From: Lysobacter sp. yr284
Lineage (GTDB): Bacteria; Pseudomonadota; Gammaproteobacteria; Xanthomonadales; Xanthomonadaceae
Length of the DNA: 64,000 nucleotides
Assembly (NCBI RefSeq): GCF_900107375.1
Contig: NZ_FNPT01000004.1
Coordinates: forward strand, 1 to 64,000
Reading direction: 5' to 3'
The notes beneath the pieces were generated by a model that did not search any database, had not been told where the DNA came from, and saw nothing but the letters and a program-made list of their open reading frames with translations. Both the position numbers and the translations under genes were made by a program. Within the stretch, counting starts at the first letter, position 1, and each line of letters opens with the position of its first letter. Of the stretch, positions 26,834 through 35,944 are shown piece after piece.

Positions 26834-28372
26834 ATGAGCGGAGCCGCGACACCGACCCAGGGCCAGGCGCCCATTCCCGAATTCTCCACGCGGCTGGGCC
26901 ATCCCAAGCCGCTGTGGATGCTGTTCATGACCGAATTCTGGGAGCGCTTCGCCTTCTACGGCATTCGCTGGGCGCTCGTGCTGTACATCGTCCACCAGTT
27001 CCACGGCGGCGACGCCGCCGGCGAGGCGCCGGCCAACCGCGTCTACGGCGCGTACCTGGCCCTGGTCTACGCCGCGGCGATCTTCGGCGGCTACGTCGCC
27101 GACCGCATCCTCGGCTACCAGCGCTCGATCCTGCTCGGCGCGGTGATCATGTCGGCCGGCTTGTTCATGATCGCGTTGCCCAACGAGCAGATCTTCAAGC
27201 TCGGCCTGGCCACGATCATCTGCGGCAACGGCCTGTTCAAGCCGAACATCTCGACCATGGTCGGCAAGCTCTACGCGGTCGGCGACGAGCGCCGCGACTC
27301 GGGCTTCACCATCTTCTACATGGGCATCAACCTCGGCGCGATGCTGGCGCCGCTGCTGACCCAGTACCTGGCGCAGAAGATCTTCGGCAGCGAATCGCTG
27401 CCGGACTACAAGATCGTGTTCATCTCCGCCGGCATCGGCATGCTGATCAGCCTGGTGTGGTTCTGGTTCGGCCGCGCCGGCCTGCAGGGCATCGGCGTTC
27501 CGCCGGAAGGCCAGCAGGACCCGCGCAAGGTGCTGTACGTGTTCCTCGGCGCCGTGGTCGCGATCCCGATCGTGTACTTCCTGCTCGCCATGGGCGCCGG
27601 CGCGCTGCAGGGCGTGCTGACCGCGATGTTCCTGGGCCTGTGCGGCCTGCTGCTGGCCGAAGGCTTCCGCGAAGGTTCGCAGCAGCGCGACAAGGTGGTC
27701 GCGATGCTGATCATCTTCACCTTCAACATCCTGTTCTGGATGTTCTTCGAGCAGGCCGGCAGCTCGTTCACCTTCCTCGCCGACAAGATCGTCGACCGCG
27801 ACATCTTCAACGGCGCGATGGCCGACTTCGTCTACAGCCTCAGCGGCGAGCGGGTGTTCCCGACCGCGTGGTTCCAGTCGGTCAACTCGGTCGCGATCAT
27901 CACCCTGGCGCCGCTGATCGCCTGGATCTGGGTGGCGATGGGCCGGGCCAATCCCTCGATCCCGCGCAAGTTCGGCCTGGGCCTGATCTTCAACGGCCTG
28001 GCCTTCCTGCTGCTGATGTTCGCCCTGGGCAACCTGCTGGACAACGGCAAGATCCCGTTCTGGACCCTGTTCGCGGTGTACTGGATCCAGTCCATCGGCG
28101 AGCTGTGCCTGTCGCCGATCGGCCTGTCGATGGTGACCAAGCTGGCGCCGGTGCGCCTGGTCGGCTTCGGCATGGGCGGCTGGTTCCTGTCGACCGGCAT
28201 CGGCAACAACCTGTCGGGCATCTTCGCCGGCCACGTCAGCGGCGAAGGCGGCATGACCACGACCTCGGCGCTGGGCGGCTACACCTTCGGCTTCTGGGCA
28301 CTGGTCGGCGCCGGCGTGCTGCTGTTCCTGATCGCGCCGCTGGTGCAGAAGCTGATGCACGGCGTGAAGTGA
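26834..28372 (+). CDS. Proton-dependent oligopeptide (POT) transporter
   Basis: A 512-residue inner-membrane protein of the POT/PTR branch of the major facilitator superfamily, importing di- and tripeptides with protons. The family motif ExxERFxxYG is present as EFWERFAFYG (about 34-43) in the first helix. The second PTR signature surrounds FYMGINLGAMLAPLL (about 163-177). About 13-14 transmembrane helices are visible. The ATG at 26834 follows GGGGA. An intrinsic terminator follows. Substrate range cannot be told from sequence. Confidence 0.93.
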   Translation: MSGAATPTQGQAPIPEFSTRLGHPKPLWMLFMTEFWERFAFYGIRWALVLYIVHQFHGGDAAGEAPANRVYGAYLALVYAAAIFGGYVADRILGYQRSILLGAVIMSAGLFMIALPNEQIFKLGLATIICGNGLFKPNISTMVGKLYAVGDERRDSGFTIFYMGINLGAMLAPLLTQYLAQKIFGSESLPDYKIVFISAGIGMLISLVWFWFGRAGLQGIGVPPEGQQDPRKVLYVFLGAVVAIPIVYFLLAMGAGALQGVLTAMFLGLCGLLLAEGFREGSQQRDKVVAMLIIFTFNILFWMFFEQAGSSFTFLADKIVDRDIFNGAMADFVYSLSGERVFPTAWFQSVNSVAIITLAPLIAWIWVAMGRANPSIPRKFGLGLIFNGLAFLLLMFALGNLLDNGKIPFWTLFAVYWIQSIGELCLSPIGLSMVTKLAPVRLVGFGMGGWFLSTGIGNNLSGIFAGHVSGEGGMTTTSALGGYTFGFWALVGAGVLLFLIAPLVQKLMHGVK

Positions 28373-28394
28373 TCGCGTTGCGCGGTTGAATGCG

Positions 28395-28427
28395 GAAACG
28401 GCGGCCGGTTGGCCGCCGTTTTCGTTT
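28395..28427 (+). terminator. Intrinsic terminator of the POT transporter
   Basis: AACGGCGGCC / GGCCGCCGTT forms a ten-base stem with a GGTT loop (28397-28420), followed by TTCGTTT. It lies 24 bases after the stop. Confidence 0.85.
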
Positions 28428-28470
28428 GTGCGATGGTGCGGGCAGCGTCGAAGGCACAGGAGCGTCCGCG

Positions 28471-28575
28471 ATGGGCAGCGTCGGCATCTTCCACTGGTTG
28501 ATCCTGTTCGCGCTGATCGGCGCCGCGGCGGGCGCGGTGTGGCTGATCTCTTACCTCGCCAACCGCCGGAAATAG
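28471..28575 (+). CDS. 34-residue single-pass membrane miniprotein
   Basis: ATG at 28471 is preceded by a good ribosome site (CAGGAG, 9 bases upstream). The product begins MGSVGIFHWL, has one hydrophobic segment (about residues 5-26) and ends ANRRK, consistent with a positive-inside, N-out or signal-anchor topology. It is downstream of the transporter terminator, so it probably has its own promoter. Function unknown; small membrane regulators are one possibility. Coding status rests on the start signal and clean hydrophobic profile only. Confidence 0.55.
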   Translation: MGSVGIFHWLILFALIGAAAGAVWLISYLANRRK

Positions 28576-28594
28576 ACCCACAGCCGCAGCGCCT

Positions 28595-28731
28595 CCTGTA
28601 GGAGCGGCGCAAGCCGCGACCGCGACAACGCAGCTATTGCGAAACCGTCGTCGCTGCGCCGCATGCCCGAGTTGTCGGGTGCGTGCGTTTGCGCTGCGTT
28701 TTCGCGGTCGCGGCTCGCGCCGCTCCTACAG
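28595..28731. repeat. Palindromic repeat family B, inverted pair
   Basis: CTGTAGGAGCGGCGCAAGCC (28595) faces GGCTCGCGCCGCTCCTACAG ending at 28731, around an 80-base centre. It sits between the miniprotein (plus) and the MarR gene (minus), that is, at convergent gene ends. Confidence 0.85.
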
Positions 28732-28745
28732 GGCGACGCGGAACT

Positions 28746-29315
28746 TCAGCGCGACTCGGCCGCCATCTCGGCCTCGGCCTGCATCTCCAACTCGTCGAGC
28801 CGGTCCAGCAGCCGGAACAACGCGTCGCGCTCGACGGTCTCGATCCCGGCCAGCAGCCGTTGCTCGAACGCCAGCGCCATCGGCGCGACTTCGTCGTAGA
28901 TCTTGTAGCCGTCCGGCGACAGCCGCAGCACCGAGCGGCGGCGGTCGTCGTCGTGGGTGTCGCGCTCCAGCCGGCCGGCTTCGGTCAGGCGCGCGACCGC
29001 GCGGCTCACCGCCACCTTGTCCATCGCGGTGCGCTGAGCGACCTCGTTGGCCGACAGCCCGGGGAAGCGCCCCAGCACAGCCATTACCCGCCATTCGGTC
29101 ACGCTCAGGGCGTAGCGTTCGGAATAGACCCGGGCGATCGCGCCGCTGACCCGGTTCGACAGCACCGACAGGCGGTACGGCAGGAAGTGGTCCAGGTCCA
29201 ACTCGGCGTGGCGGCCGCCGGCGCGCGCGGCCGCGCGCGAGGGCGGGGTGGCCCGTTCAGGCGCGGCGGGGTCGGACGGAGCCGCGGCCCCGGATTGGGA
29301 AGTCGGTCGATTCAT
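28746..29315 (-). CDS. MarR-family transcriptional regulator, divergent from hppD
   Basis: A 189-residue winged-helix regulator. About 35 disordered Pro/Ala-rich residues precede the fold. Helices up to LSVTEWRVMAVLGRFPG lead to the helix-turn-helix (LSANEVAQRTAMDKVAVSRA) and the wing (RDTHDDDRRRSVLRLS). The C-terminal dimerisation helices complete it. It is read away from hppD with 98 bases between the starts, where a perfect GTTTCA-TT-TGAAAC palindrome lies inside the hppD promoter. Control of tyrosine catabolism, relieved by an aromatic intermediate, is inferred from position and site. Autoregulation is likely for the same reason. Confidence 0.9.
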   Translation of the reverse strand: MNRPTSQSGAAAPSDPAAPERATPPSRAAARAGGRHAELDLDHFLPYRLSVLSNRVSGAIARVYSERYALSVTEWRVMAVLGRFPGLSANEVAQRTAMDKVAVSRAVARLTEAGRLERDTHDDDRRRSVLRLSPDGYKIYDEVAPMALAFEQRLLAGIETVERDALFRLLDRLDELEMQAEAEMAAESR

Positions 29316-29328
29316 GTTGCGCTATGCC

Positions 29329-29357
29329 TTGCTTATGGTTTCATTTGAAACTATAAC
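29329..29357 (+). promoter_or_regulatory. hppD promoter with an operator palindrome in its spacer
   Basis: -35 TTGCTT (29329-29334), a 17-base spacer and -10 TATAAC (29352-29357). The spacer contains GTTTCATTTGAAAC (29338-29351), a perfect six-base inverted repeat with a two-base centre, flanked by TAT and ATA. A protein bound there would block RNA polymerase. The neighbouring MarR gene is the obvious candidate. Confidence 0.8.
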
Positions 29358-29413
29358 GGCTACTTTCCTGAGGCCGCCCGCAGCGGACCCGCCCGCCACA
29401 CGAGAACAATGCC

Positions 29414-30505
29414 ATGAATGCACAGCCCAACCTCGGCATGCAGGTCACCACCTTCGAAAATCCGCTCGGCATCGACGGCTTCGAGTTCGTCGAGTTCGCC
29501 GCGCCGAAAGGCCAGGGCGCCCTGCTGCACGATTATTTCCGCAAGCTCGGCTTTACCGCCGTGCTCAAGCACAAGTCGCGCCCGGTCACCGTCTACCGCC
29601 AGGGCGGGGTGAACTTCCTGGTCAACGAGACCCCGGACAGCTTCGCCTCCGCGTTCGCCGAGGCCCACGGCCCCTGCGCCAGCGGCTTCGCGATCCGCTT
29701 CAAGCAGCCGGCCGGCGACGTGCTCAAGGCCGTGCTCGCCAACGGCGGCGAAGCGGTGAGCGACCGCGCCGACACCCGCGTCATCGACGCGCCGGTGGTC
29801 AAGGGCATCGGCGACTGCATGCTGTACCTGGTCGACCAGTACGGCGACAAGGGCGACGCCTACGCCGACTACGAGCCGATCGCCGGCGCCGAGAACAACC
29901 CGACCGGGTTCGGCCTGACCTTCATCGACCACCTGACCCACAACCTGTACTTCGGCAACATGCGCAAGTGGTCGGACTACTACGAGCGCCTGTTCAACTT
30001 CCGCGAGATCAAGTACTTCGACATCAAGGGCGCCAAGACCGGCCTGGTGTCCAAGGCGATGACCGCGCCGGACGGCATCGTGCGCATCCCGCTCAACGAG
30101 TCCAACGACCCCAAGAGCCAGATCAACGAATACCTCGACGCCTACAAGGGCGAGGGCATCCAGCACATCGCCTGCTTCACCGACAACATCTACGACACCG
30201 TCGAGGCGATGCGCGCGCAGGGCGTGGAGTTCCTGGACACGCCGGACACCTACTTCGACGTGATCGACATGCGCGTGCCCAACCACGGCGAAGACGTGCC
30301 GCGCCTGGCCCGCAACAAGATCCTGATCGACGCCGATCCGGAAACCCACCAGCGCAAGCTGCTGCAGATCTTCACCCAGAACGCGATCGGCCCGATCTTC
30401 TTCGAGATCATCCAGCGCAAGGGCAACGAAGGCTTCGGCGAGGGCAACTTCCAGGCCCTGTTCGAGAGCATCGAACGCGACCAGATGAAGCGCGGCGTAC
30501 TATAA
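29414..30505 (+). CDS. hppD: 4-hydroxyphenylpyruvate dioxygenase
   Basis: A 363-residue Fe(II) dioxygenase that turns 4-hydroxyphenylpyruvate into homogentisate. The three iron ligands are His173 (FIDHLTHNL), His251 (GIQHIACFTDN) and Glu331 (FFEIIQRKGNEGFG), each in its family motif. Length is normal for the bacterial enzyme. The ATG at 29414 begins MNAQPNLGMQ. It heads an operon with a hypothetical gene and hmgA and is controlled by the promoter/operator at 29329-29357. Confidence 0.97.
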   Translation: MNAQPNLGMQVTTFENPLGIDGFEFVEFAAPKGQGALLHDYFRKLGFTAVLKHKSRPVTVYRQGGVNFLVNETPDSFASAFAEAHGPCASGFAIRFKQPAGDVLKAVLANGGEAVSDRADTRVIDAPVVKGIGDCMLYLVDQYGDKGDAYADYEPIAGAENNPTGFGLTFIDHLTHNLYFGNMRKWSDYYERLFNFREIKYFDIKGAKTGLVSKAMTAPDGIVRIPLNESNDPKSQINEYLDAYKGEGIQHIACFTDNIYDTVEAMRAQGVEFLDTPDTYFDVIDMRVPNHGEDVPRLARNKILIDADPETHQRKLLQIFTQNAIGPIFFEIIQRKGNEGFGEGNFQALFESIERDQMKRGVL

Positions 30506-30531
30506 GCGCTCCTCATCGCAAGGCCGTGGAC

Positions 30532-31032
30532 ATGCTCAAGGAACTGATGGATCTGTTGACCTGCCGGGAGCTCGATCCGGAGGAACTGGCCTCGCTGGTG
30601 GCGTCGATCGAAAACGCGGGCGACGATCCGGACCTGGACTGGATGGACGATCCCTCGCCGGAGGAGCTGATCCAGAACGCGATCGTGTTCAAGCTGGTCA
30701 ACCACCTCGCCGTCGGCGACAAGATCGACGAGGTGCACGAGCAGGTCAGCGATTTCTTCGCCGAGCCGCTGGCGGATTTCCCGCGCCATGCCGATGGGCG
30801 CGGGTACCTGCCGGACGACTACTTCGCCTGGCTGGACCCGCTGCTGGCCGAGCGCGGAAAGGACGGCGGCGGTTACCGGCTGATGCTGCTCGACGACAGC
30901 TTCAGCGACCAGCTCAACGCCTTGCTGGTCTGGCGCAAGGACACCGCGCGGGTGCTGGAACTGGCCCGCGCGCTGGCGCTGTCGATCGAGTCGTCGACCG
31001 AGCGTTCCCTGGGCCACCGCCCGATCATGTGA
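30532..31032 (+). CDS. Hypothetical protein between hppD and hmgA
   Basis: A 166-residue soluble acidic protein; no family recognised. It starts at ATG 30532 (GTG 30526 is an in-frame alternative), 26 bases after the hppD stop and 121 bases before hmgA. The N-terminal 35 residues are Asp/Glu-rich, the middle has LIQNAIVFKLVNHLAVGDKI, and there is a Tyr/Asp-rich loop (GYLPDDYFAWLDP). No signal peptide, membrane segment or cofactor motif is seen. Position inside the operon suggests a link to homogentisate metabolism, but this is inference. Confidence 0.75.
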   Translation: MLKELMDLLTCRELDPEELASLVASIENAGDDPDLDWMDDPSPEELIQNAIVFKLVNHLAVGDKIDEVHEQVSDFFAEPLADFPRHADGRGYLPDDYFAWLDPLLAERGKDGGGYRLMLLDDSFSDQLNALLVWRKDTARVLELARALALSIESSTERSLGHRPIM

Positions 31033-31153
31033 CGACGGCGGCCGCGCCGGCGCCTGGGCGCCGGTGCGCGGCCGCGAAGATCCGAAACGGCGCCGTCGCA
31101 GGACGGCGCCACGCCGCCGATACGCGCGGCGACCCACCGCATAGCGAGTCCGT

Positions 31154-32518
31154 ATGAGCACCGCAGCCAACGACATCGACAACGTGATCCCGATGCCCAG
31201 CACCGACTCCGTGCGCCAGCTCCCGCGCGGCTACATGAGCGGTTTCGGCAACGAATTCGCCACCGAAGCCGTCGCCGGCGCGCTGCCGGAAGGGCAGAAC
31301 TCGCCGCAGCGCGCGTCGTTCGGGCTCTACGCCGAGCAGCTCAGCGGCACCGCCTTCACCGCGCCGCGCAAGGAAAACCGGCGCAGCTGGCTGTACCGGA
31401 TCCGTCCGGCGGCGATGCACGGCGCGTTCTCGGCGTACGCGCAGCCGCGGTTCCACAACGACTTCGGCGACGGCCCGGTCTCGCCCGACCAGCTGCGCTG
31501 GGACCCGCTGCCGCTGCCCGAGGGCGGCGTCGATTTCGTCGAAGGCCTCTACACCATGGCCGGCAACGGCTCGGCCGCCGGCCAGCACGGCTGCGGCATC
31601 CATCTGTACGCGGCCAACCGTTCGATGCAGGGCCGGTTCTTCTACAACGCCGACGGCGAGACCCTGATCGTGCCGCAGCAAGGGCGCCTGCTGATCGGCA
31701 CCGAGCTGGGCGCGCTGGAAGTCGATCCGATGGAAGTCGCGGTGATTCCGCGCGGCATCCGTTTCCGCGTCGAGCTGCTCGACGGCGCCTCGCGCGGCTA
31801 TGTGTGCGAGAACTTCGGCGCGCTGCTGCGGTTGCCCGACCTCGGCCCGATCGGTTCGAACGGCCTGGCCAATCCGCGCGATTTCTCCACCCCGCACGCG
31901 GCCTACGAGGACCTGGAAGGCGCGTTCGAGCTGGTCGCCAAGTTCCAGGGCCACCTGTGGCGGGCCGACATCGGCCACTCGCCGCTGGACGTGGTCGCCT
32001 GGCACGGCAACTTCGCGCCGTACAAGTACGACCTGCGCCGCTTCAACACCATCGGCTCGATCAGCTTCGACCATCCCGACCCGTCGATCTTCACCGTGCT
32101 GACCTCGCCCAGCGACACGCCCGGCACGGCCAACATCGACTTCGTGATCTTCCCGCCGCGCTGGCTGGTGGCGCAGCACACCTTCCGTCCGCCGTGGTTC
32201 CACCGCAACGTCGCCAGCGAGTTCATGGGCCTGGTGCACGGCGTGTACGACGCCAAGGCCGGCGGCTTCGCCCCGGGCGGCGCCTCGCTGCACAACTGCA
32301 TGACCGGCCACGGCCCGGACGCGGAGACCTTCGAGAAGGCCTCGCACGCCGACCTGAGCAAGCCGCACGTCATCACCGACACCATGGCCTTCATGTTCGA
32401 GACCCGCGCGGTGATCCGCCCGGCGGCGCAGGCCTTCGACGCGGCGCACCGCCAGCGCGACTACCAGGCGTGCTGGGCCGGGCTGCAGAAGCATTTCGAT
32501 CCGTCCAGGCGCGATTGA
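31154..32518 (+). CDS. hmgA: Homogentisate 1,2-dioxygenase
   Basis: A 454-residue cytoplasmic iron enzyme opening the ring of homogentisate to maleylacetoacetate. The metal ligands His350, Glu356 ([14 protein letters not shown]) and His386 (NCMTGHGPD) are present, each offset by 15 from human HGD 335/341/371. It begins [10 protein letters not shown] at 31154. The 121 bases before it contain two GC hairpins (around CCGGCGCCTGGGCGCCGG and GGCGCCGTCGCAGGACGGCG) that may modulate read-through from the upstream genes. Confidence 0.97.
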   Translation: MSTAANDIDNVIPMPSTDSVRQLPRGYMSGFGNEFATEAVAGALPEGQNSPQRASFGLYAEQLSGTAFTAPRKENRRSWLYRIRPAAMHGAFSAYAQPRFHNDFGDGPVSPDQLRWDPLPLPEGGVDFVEGLYTMAGNGSAAGQHGCGIHLYAANRSMQGRFFYNADGETLIVPQQGRLLIGTELGALEVDPMEVAVIPRGIRFRVELLDGASRGYVCENFGALLRLPDLGPIGSNGLANPRDFSTPHAAYEDLEGAFELVAKFQGHLWRADIGHSPLDVVAWHGNFAPYKYDLRRFNTIGSISFDHPDPSIFTVLTSPSDTPGTANIDFVIFPPRWLVAQHTFRPPWFHRNVASEFMGLVHGVYDAKAGGFAPGGASLHNCMTGHGPDAETFEKASHADLSKPHVITDTMAFMFETRAVIRPAAQAFDAAHRQRDYQACWAGLQKHFDPSRRD

Positions 32519-32555
32519 TCGCCGCTGCGCGTCGAAATTGCGAGGCAATGGATCT

Positions 32556-32583
32556 TGTGGGAGGGGCTTTGGCCCCTCCCACA
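32556..32583. repeat. Palindromic repeat family A, compact hairpin
   Basis: TGTGGGAGGGGC and GCCCCTCCCACA form a twelve-base stem around TTTG, 37 bases after the hmgA stop. It is the two arms of family A fused without a spacer. There is no T-run, so it is not a classic terminator. Confidence 0.85.
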
Positions 32584-32661
32584 TCGTTTCTCGCCGCGTT
32601 CACGCAAAACCGCTAGGCTGCACCGGCCATTCGCAACGCGCTCTTGCGCCGGAGTCCGCCC

Positions 32662-33318
32662 ATGATCCTCGCGCCGAACTCGCTGCCCGCACGCCTGGGC
32701 CTGCTCGCCGCCGCGCTGCTCGCGCTCGCCGCCTGCCAGCACGAATCCGCGCCGGCGCCGCAGGAGTCCGCGTCCGCCGCGCCGCCGCTCAATCCCGCGC
32801 CGGTCGACGACCAACCCACCGAAAACGTGCCGCCGGCGACCGCGCCGGTGTCCTCGCCGCCGCCTGCGGCCGCCGCTGGCCAGGCCCGCTTCGACGGCTA
32901 CGGCGAGATGCGCTTCGGCATGACCGCCGCGCAGGCCAAGCAGGCCTGGGGCGGCGAGCTCAAGGGCAAGCCCGAGGAAGCCGGCGGCTGCTATTACCTG
33001 CAACCGATCTGGGGCAGCAACCCGCGCGAGTTCGGCTTCATGGTCGAGGACGACAAGTTCGTGCGCGTGGACGTGGGCAACGACAAGGAGATCGCGCCCG
33101 GCGGCGGCAAGAAGGGAATGAGCGCCGACGAGATCGGCAAGCTCTACGCCGGCCGCGTCGAGGTCCAGCCGCACAAGTACGAGCAGGGCGCCAAGGTGCT
33201 GCGGGTCAGCGACGCCAGCGGCGGCGTGCTGGTGTTCGAGACCGCCGGCGACGGCAAGGTGGCGCGCTGGCGCATCGGCATCCCGCCGCAGGTCGATTAC
33301 GTCGAAGGCTGCTCCTGA
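32662..33318 (+). CDS. Putative lipoprotein of unknown function
   Basis: A 218-residue protein with a lipoprotein signal (LLALAAC, lipid-attachment Cys near residue 25). A Pro/Ala linker (about 30-75) leads to a globular domain (about 77-218) starting FDGYGEMRFGMTAAQAKQAW, a pattern seen in small periplasmic lipoproteins. There is one internal Cys pair candidate (GGCYY and the terminal EGCS). The ATG at 32662 is chosen; the in-frame TTG at 32644 would add six residues. An envelope location is expected. No operon partner. Confidence 0.8.
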   Translation: MILAPNSLPARLGLLAAALLALAACQHESAPAPQESASAAPPLNPAPVDDQPTENVPPATAPVSSPPPAAAAGQARFDGYGEMRFGMTAAQAKQAWGGELKGKPEEAGGCYYLQPIWGSNPREFGFMVEDDKFVRVDVGNDKEIAPGGGKKGMSADEIGKLYAGRVEVQPHKYEQGAKVLRVSDASGGVLVFETAGDGKVARWRIGIPPQVDYVEGCS

Positions 33319-33420
33319 GGCGGCCGGGCTGGGCATAATCGGCCGATGGGAGCCGGCGCCGGGTGGCGTCCGCTGGCGGCAGGCGAGAGCGGGGCGGTGG
33401 CTCGTCGCGACCGGAGCGGA

Positions 33421-33452
33421 AGGCATCGGGCCTGAAGGCCCTCCCACGGCAC
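33421..33452. repeat. Palindromic repeat family A, single arm
   Basis: GCATCGGGCCTGAAGGCCCT followed by CCCAC, in one orientation only. It is one of few unpaired copies in the window. The rest of 33319-33594 shows no gene; it includes Gly/Arg-coding-like GC-rich DNA and the ribosome site of the next gene. Confidence 0.75.
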
Positions 33453-33594
33453 GCCTTGAAGGGCCGCCTGCAGCACGATGCGCCGCCTGAGGGCGGTTCC
33501 AGCGCAGGGCCGCGGCCTTGCGGCCCGTTCCACCGCAACCACCGGGGCCGGCCCCGGCCGCCGCACCATCCAGAGCCACTAGGGGAAGAGCGCC

Positions 33595-34608
33595 ATGTTG
33601 GAAGCCGTCGGCTTGTTCGTGCTGGGCCTGTTGCTGTTGGCCCTGGGCGGCGACTCGGTCGTCAAGGGCGCCTCCGGCCTGGCCCAGCGCTTGGGCATCT
33701 CGCCGTTCGCGGCGGGGCTGGTGCTGGTGGCCTTCGCCACTTCGCTGCCGGAACTGGCGGTCAACCTGCAGGCGGTGGTGCGCGGCCAGCAGGCGCTGGC
33801 GCTGGGCAACGCGGTCGGCAGCAATATCGTCAACTTCGGCCTGACCCTGGGCGTGGCCGCATTGGCCGCGCCGCTGACGGTGCGCTGGCGCGCGCTCGCA
33901 CCGCTGCTGCTGGTGCTGCTGCTGGGCACCGTGGGCACGATCGGCCTGGGCCTGGACGGCGCGCTGAGCCGCGGCGAGGGCCTGGCGATGCTGGCGGTGT
34001 TCGTCGCCGTGGTGGTGTTCGCCACCGTGCGCACCCGCCACGAGAAGCCCGAGGTGCAGGACGCCATCGCCGCCTTCTCGCAGACCCAGACCCATCTCGG
34101 CCTCAACCTGGTCCGGCTGCTGATCGCCGCGGCGCTGCTGCACCTGGGCGCGTACCTGATCGTCGGCGGCCACGGCCTGTGGAGCCTGCACGCGCCGTTG
34201 CCGGCCGCGGCCGGCGGCTTCGGCTCGCCGAACGCGGCGATCATCGGCGCGGCGATGGGCCTGTCGCCGCTGCTGGCCGGCCTGCTGCCGGTGGCGATCG
34301 GCACCGCGCTGCCGGAGGCCGCCGCGGCGGTCGCCGCGGCGCGGCGCGGGCAGGGCGAGATCGTGGTCGGCCACGTGATCGGCTCGAGCCTGTTCAACCT
34401 GCTGTTCGTGCTCGGCGGCATGGCCGCGTGGCGCACGCTGCCGCTGCCGGCCTCGTTCGTGCGCTTCGAATTGCCGGCCGCGGCGGTGTTCGCGCTGATG
34501 CTCTACCCGATGCTGCGCGGCGACCTGCGCATCAGCCGGCGCGAGGGCGCGGTGCTGGTGCTGGCGCTGCTGGCGTGGATCGGCCTGGAACTGGCGATGC
34601 TGGGCTGA
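33595..34608 (+). CDS. Ca2+/Na+ exchanger of the CaCA family (YrbG-like)
   Basis: A 337-residue inner-membrane antiporter with about ten transmembrane helices in two inverted halves. The two alpha-repeats that build the ion path are clear: the first near residues 47-80 (ATSLPELAVN and GNAVGSNIVNFG), the second near 236-275 (GTALPEAAAAV and GHVIGSSLFNL). The key acidic residues are the Glu in each LPE. Na+- or K+-dependent Ca2+ export is known for the family. Starts at ATG 33595 after a GGGGAAGAG ribosome site. Confidence 0.9.
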   Translation: MLEAVGLFVLGLLLLALGGDSVVKGASGLAQRLGISPFAAGLVLVAFATSLPELAVNLQAVVRGQQALALGNAVGSNIVNFGLTLGVAALAAPLTVRWRALAPLLLVLLLGTVGTIGLGLDGALSRGEGLAMLAVFVAVVVFATVRTRHEKPEVQDAIAAFSQTQTHLGLNLVRLLIAAALLHLGAYLIVGGHGLWSLHAPLPAAAGGFGSPNAAIIGAAMGLSPLLAGLLPVAIGTALPEAAAAVAAARRGQGEIVVGHVIGSSLFNLLFVLGGMAAWRTLPLPASFVRFELPAAAVFALMLYPMLRGDLRISRREGAVLVLALLAWIGLELAMLG

Positions 34609-34690
34609 GCGCGTTTCGACGCCGCGCGCCGGCCTGCGCCGGTGCGGGTGTCCACAATTTCCATGCAAGCGCCCCGCCTATAATCGGCGG

Positions 34691-35935
34691 ATGAGCAAAA
34701 TCACCACCACGCCGCGGTTGCCGCGACGCGCGTTGCGCGCGCTCAGCGAATTCTTCCGCCTCGAAGCCGCCGGCGGCATCGTCCTGATCGCCGCCGCGGT
34801 GCTGGCCCTGGTCGCCGCCAATTCGCCGCTGCAGGCCGCCTACGAAGCCTTTCGCGAGATCCCGGTGCAGGTGCGCGTCGGCGCGCTCGACATCGGCAAG
34901 CCGCTGCTGCTGTGGATCAACGACGGGCTGATGGCGATCTTCTTCCTGGTCGTGGCCCTGGAGATCAAGCGCGAAGCGCTCAGCGGCCAGTTGGCCGAGC
35001 GTTCGCAGCTGGTGCTGCCGCTGGTGTGCGCGATCGCCGGCGTGGTCGCGCCGGCGCTGCTGTTCTTCGCCCTCAACCGCGGCGACGCCGCGGCGATGCG
35101 CGGCTGGGCCGTGCCGACCGCGACCGACATCGCCTTCGCCCTGGGCGTGCTGGCGCTGCTGGGTTCGCGCGTGCCGGTGGCGATGAAGCTGCTGTTGTCG
35201 ACCATCGCCGTGGTCGACGACCTGATCGCGATCCTGATCATCGCCTTCTTCTATTCGCACGGCCTGTCGGTGACCGCGCTGGTGTGGGCGGCGGTGGCGC
35301 TGGCGATGATGGCGCTGCTCAACCGGCGCGGGGTCAAGTCGCTGGGGCCGTACCTGGCGCTGGGCGTGGTGCTGTGGGTGTGCGTGCTCAAGTCCGGCGT
35401 GCACGCGACCCTGGCCGGCGTCGCCACCGGCCTGCTGATCCCGCACGTGGACAAGACCAACAACATCGACGACGACACCGAACACTCGCCGCTGGAGACC
35501 CTGGAGCACGCGCTGCATCCGTGGGTGGCCTACGCGATCCTGCCGTTGTTCGCCTTCGTCAACGCCGGCCTGTCGCTGGGCGGGGTCGAGATGAAGGACA
35601 TGATGGCGGCGCTGCCGATGGGCGTGGTGCTGGGCCTGGTGGTCGGCAAGCCGGTCGGCATCGTCGGCGCGGCGCTGCTGATGCGCGCGCTGGGCTGGGC
35701 GCGGTTCCCGGCCGGCATGGACGTGCGCGCGATGATCGGCCTGGGCCTGATGTGCGGCATCGGCTTCACCATGAGCCTGTTCATCGCCTCGCTGGCCTAC
35801 CAAGACCCGCTCTTGTACGAAGAGGCCGTCCTCGGCATCCTCGGCGCCTCGCTGCTGTCGGCAGTGATCGGTTATGCATGGCTGCGCGCGGTGTTGCCCT
35901 CGCGCGGCGGCGCCCAGGGTCCGAACAAAGGCTGA
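34691..35935 (+). CDS. nhaA: Na+/H+ antiporter
   Basis: A 414-residue inner-membrane antiporter that expels Na+ for H+. The unwound-helix signature VPTATDIAFALGVL carries Asp146 (E. coli Asp133). The ion-binding pair Asp176-Asp177 lies in STIAVVDDLIAI (E. coli Asp163-Asp164). A late VGKPVGI motif carries the conserved Lys. The cytoplasmic loop DKTNNIDDDTEHSPLE is typical of the longer NhaA forms. It ends 9 bases before the following reductase gene. Confidence 0.96.
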   Translation: MSKITTTPRLPRRALRALSEFFRLEAAGGIVLIAAAVLALVAANSPLQAAYEAFREIPVQVRVGALDIGKPLLLWINDGLMAIFFLVVALEIKREALSGQLAERSQLVLPLVCAIAGVVAPALLFFALNRGDAAAMRGWAVPTATDIAFALGVLALLGSRVPVAMKLLLSTIAVVDDLIAILIIAFFYSHGLSVTALVWAAVALAMMALLNRRGVKSLGPYLALGVVLWVCVLKSGVHATLAGVATGLLIPHVDKTNNIDDDTEHSPLETLEHALHPWVAYAILPLFAFVNAGLSLGGVEMKDMMAALPMGVVLGLVVGKPVGIVGAALLMRALGWARFPAGMDVRAMIGLGLMCGIGFTMSLFIASLAYQDPLLYEEAVLGILGASLLSAVIGYAWLRAVLPSRGGAQGPNKG

Positions 35936-35944
35936 TCAGAGCGG

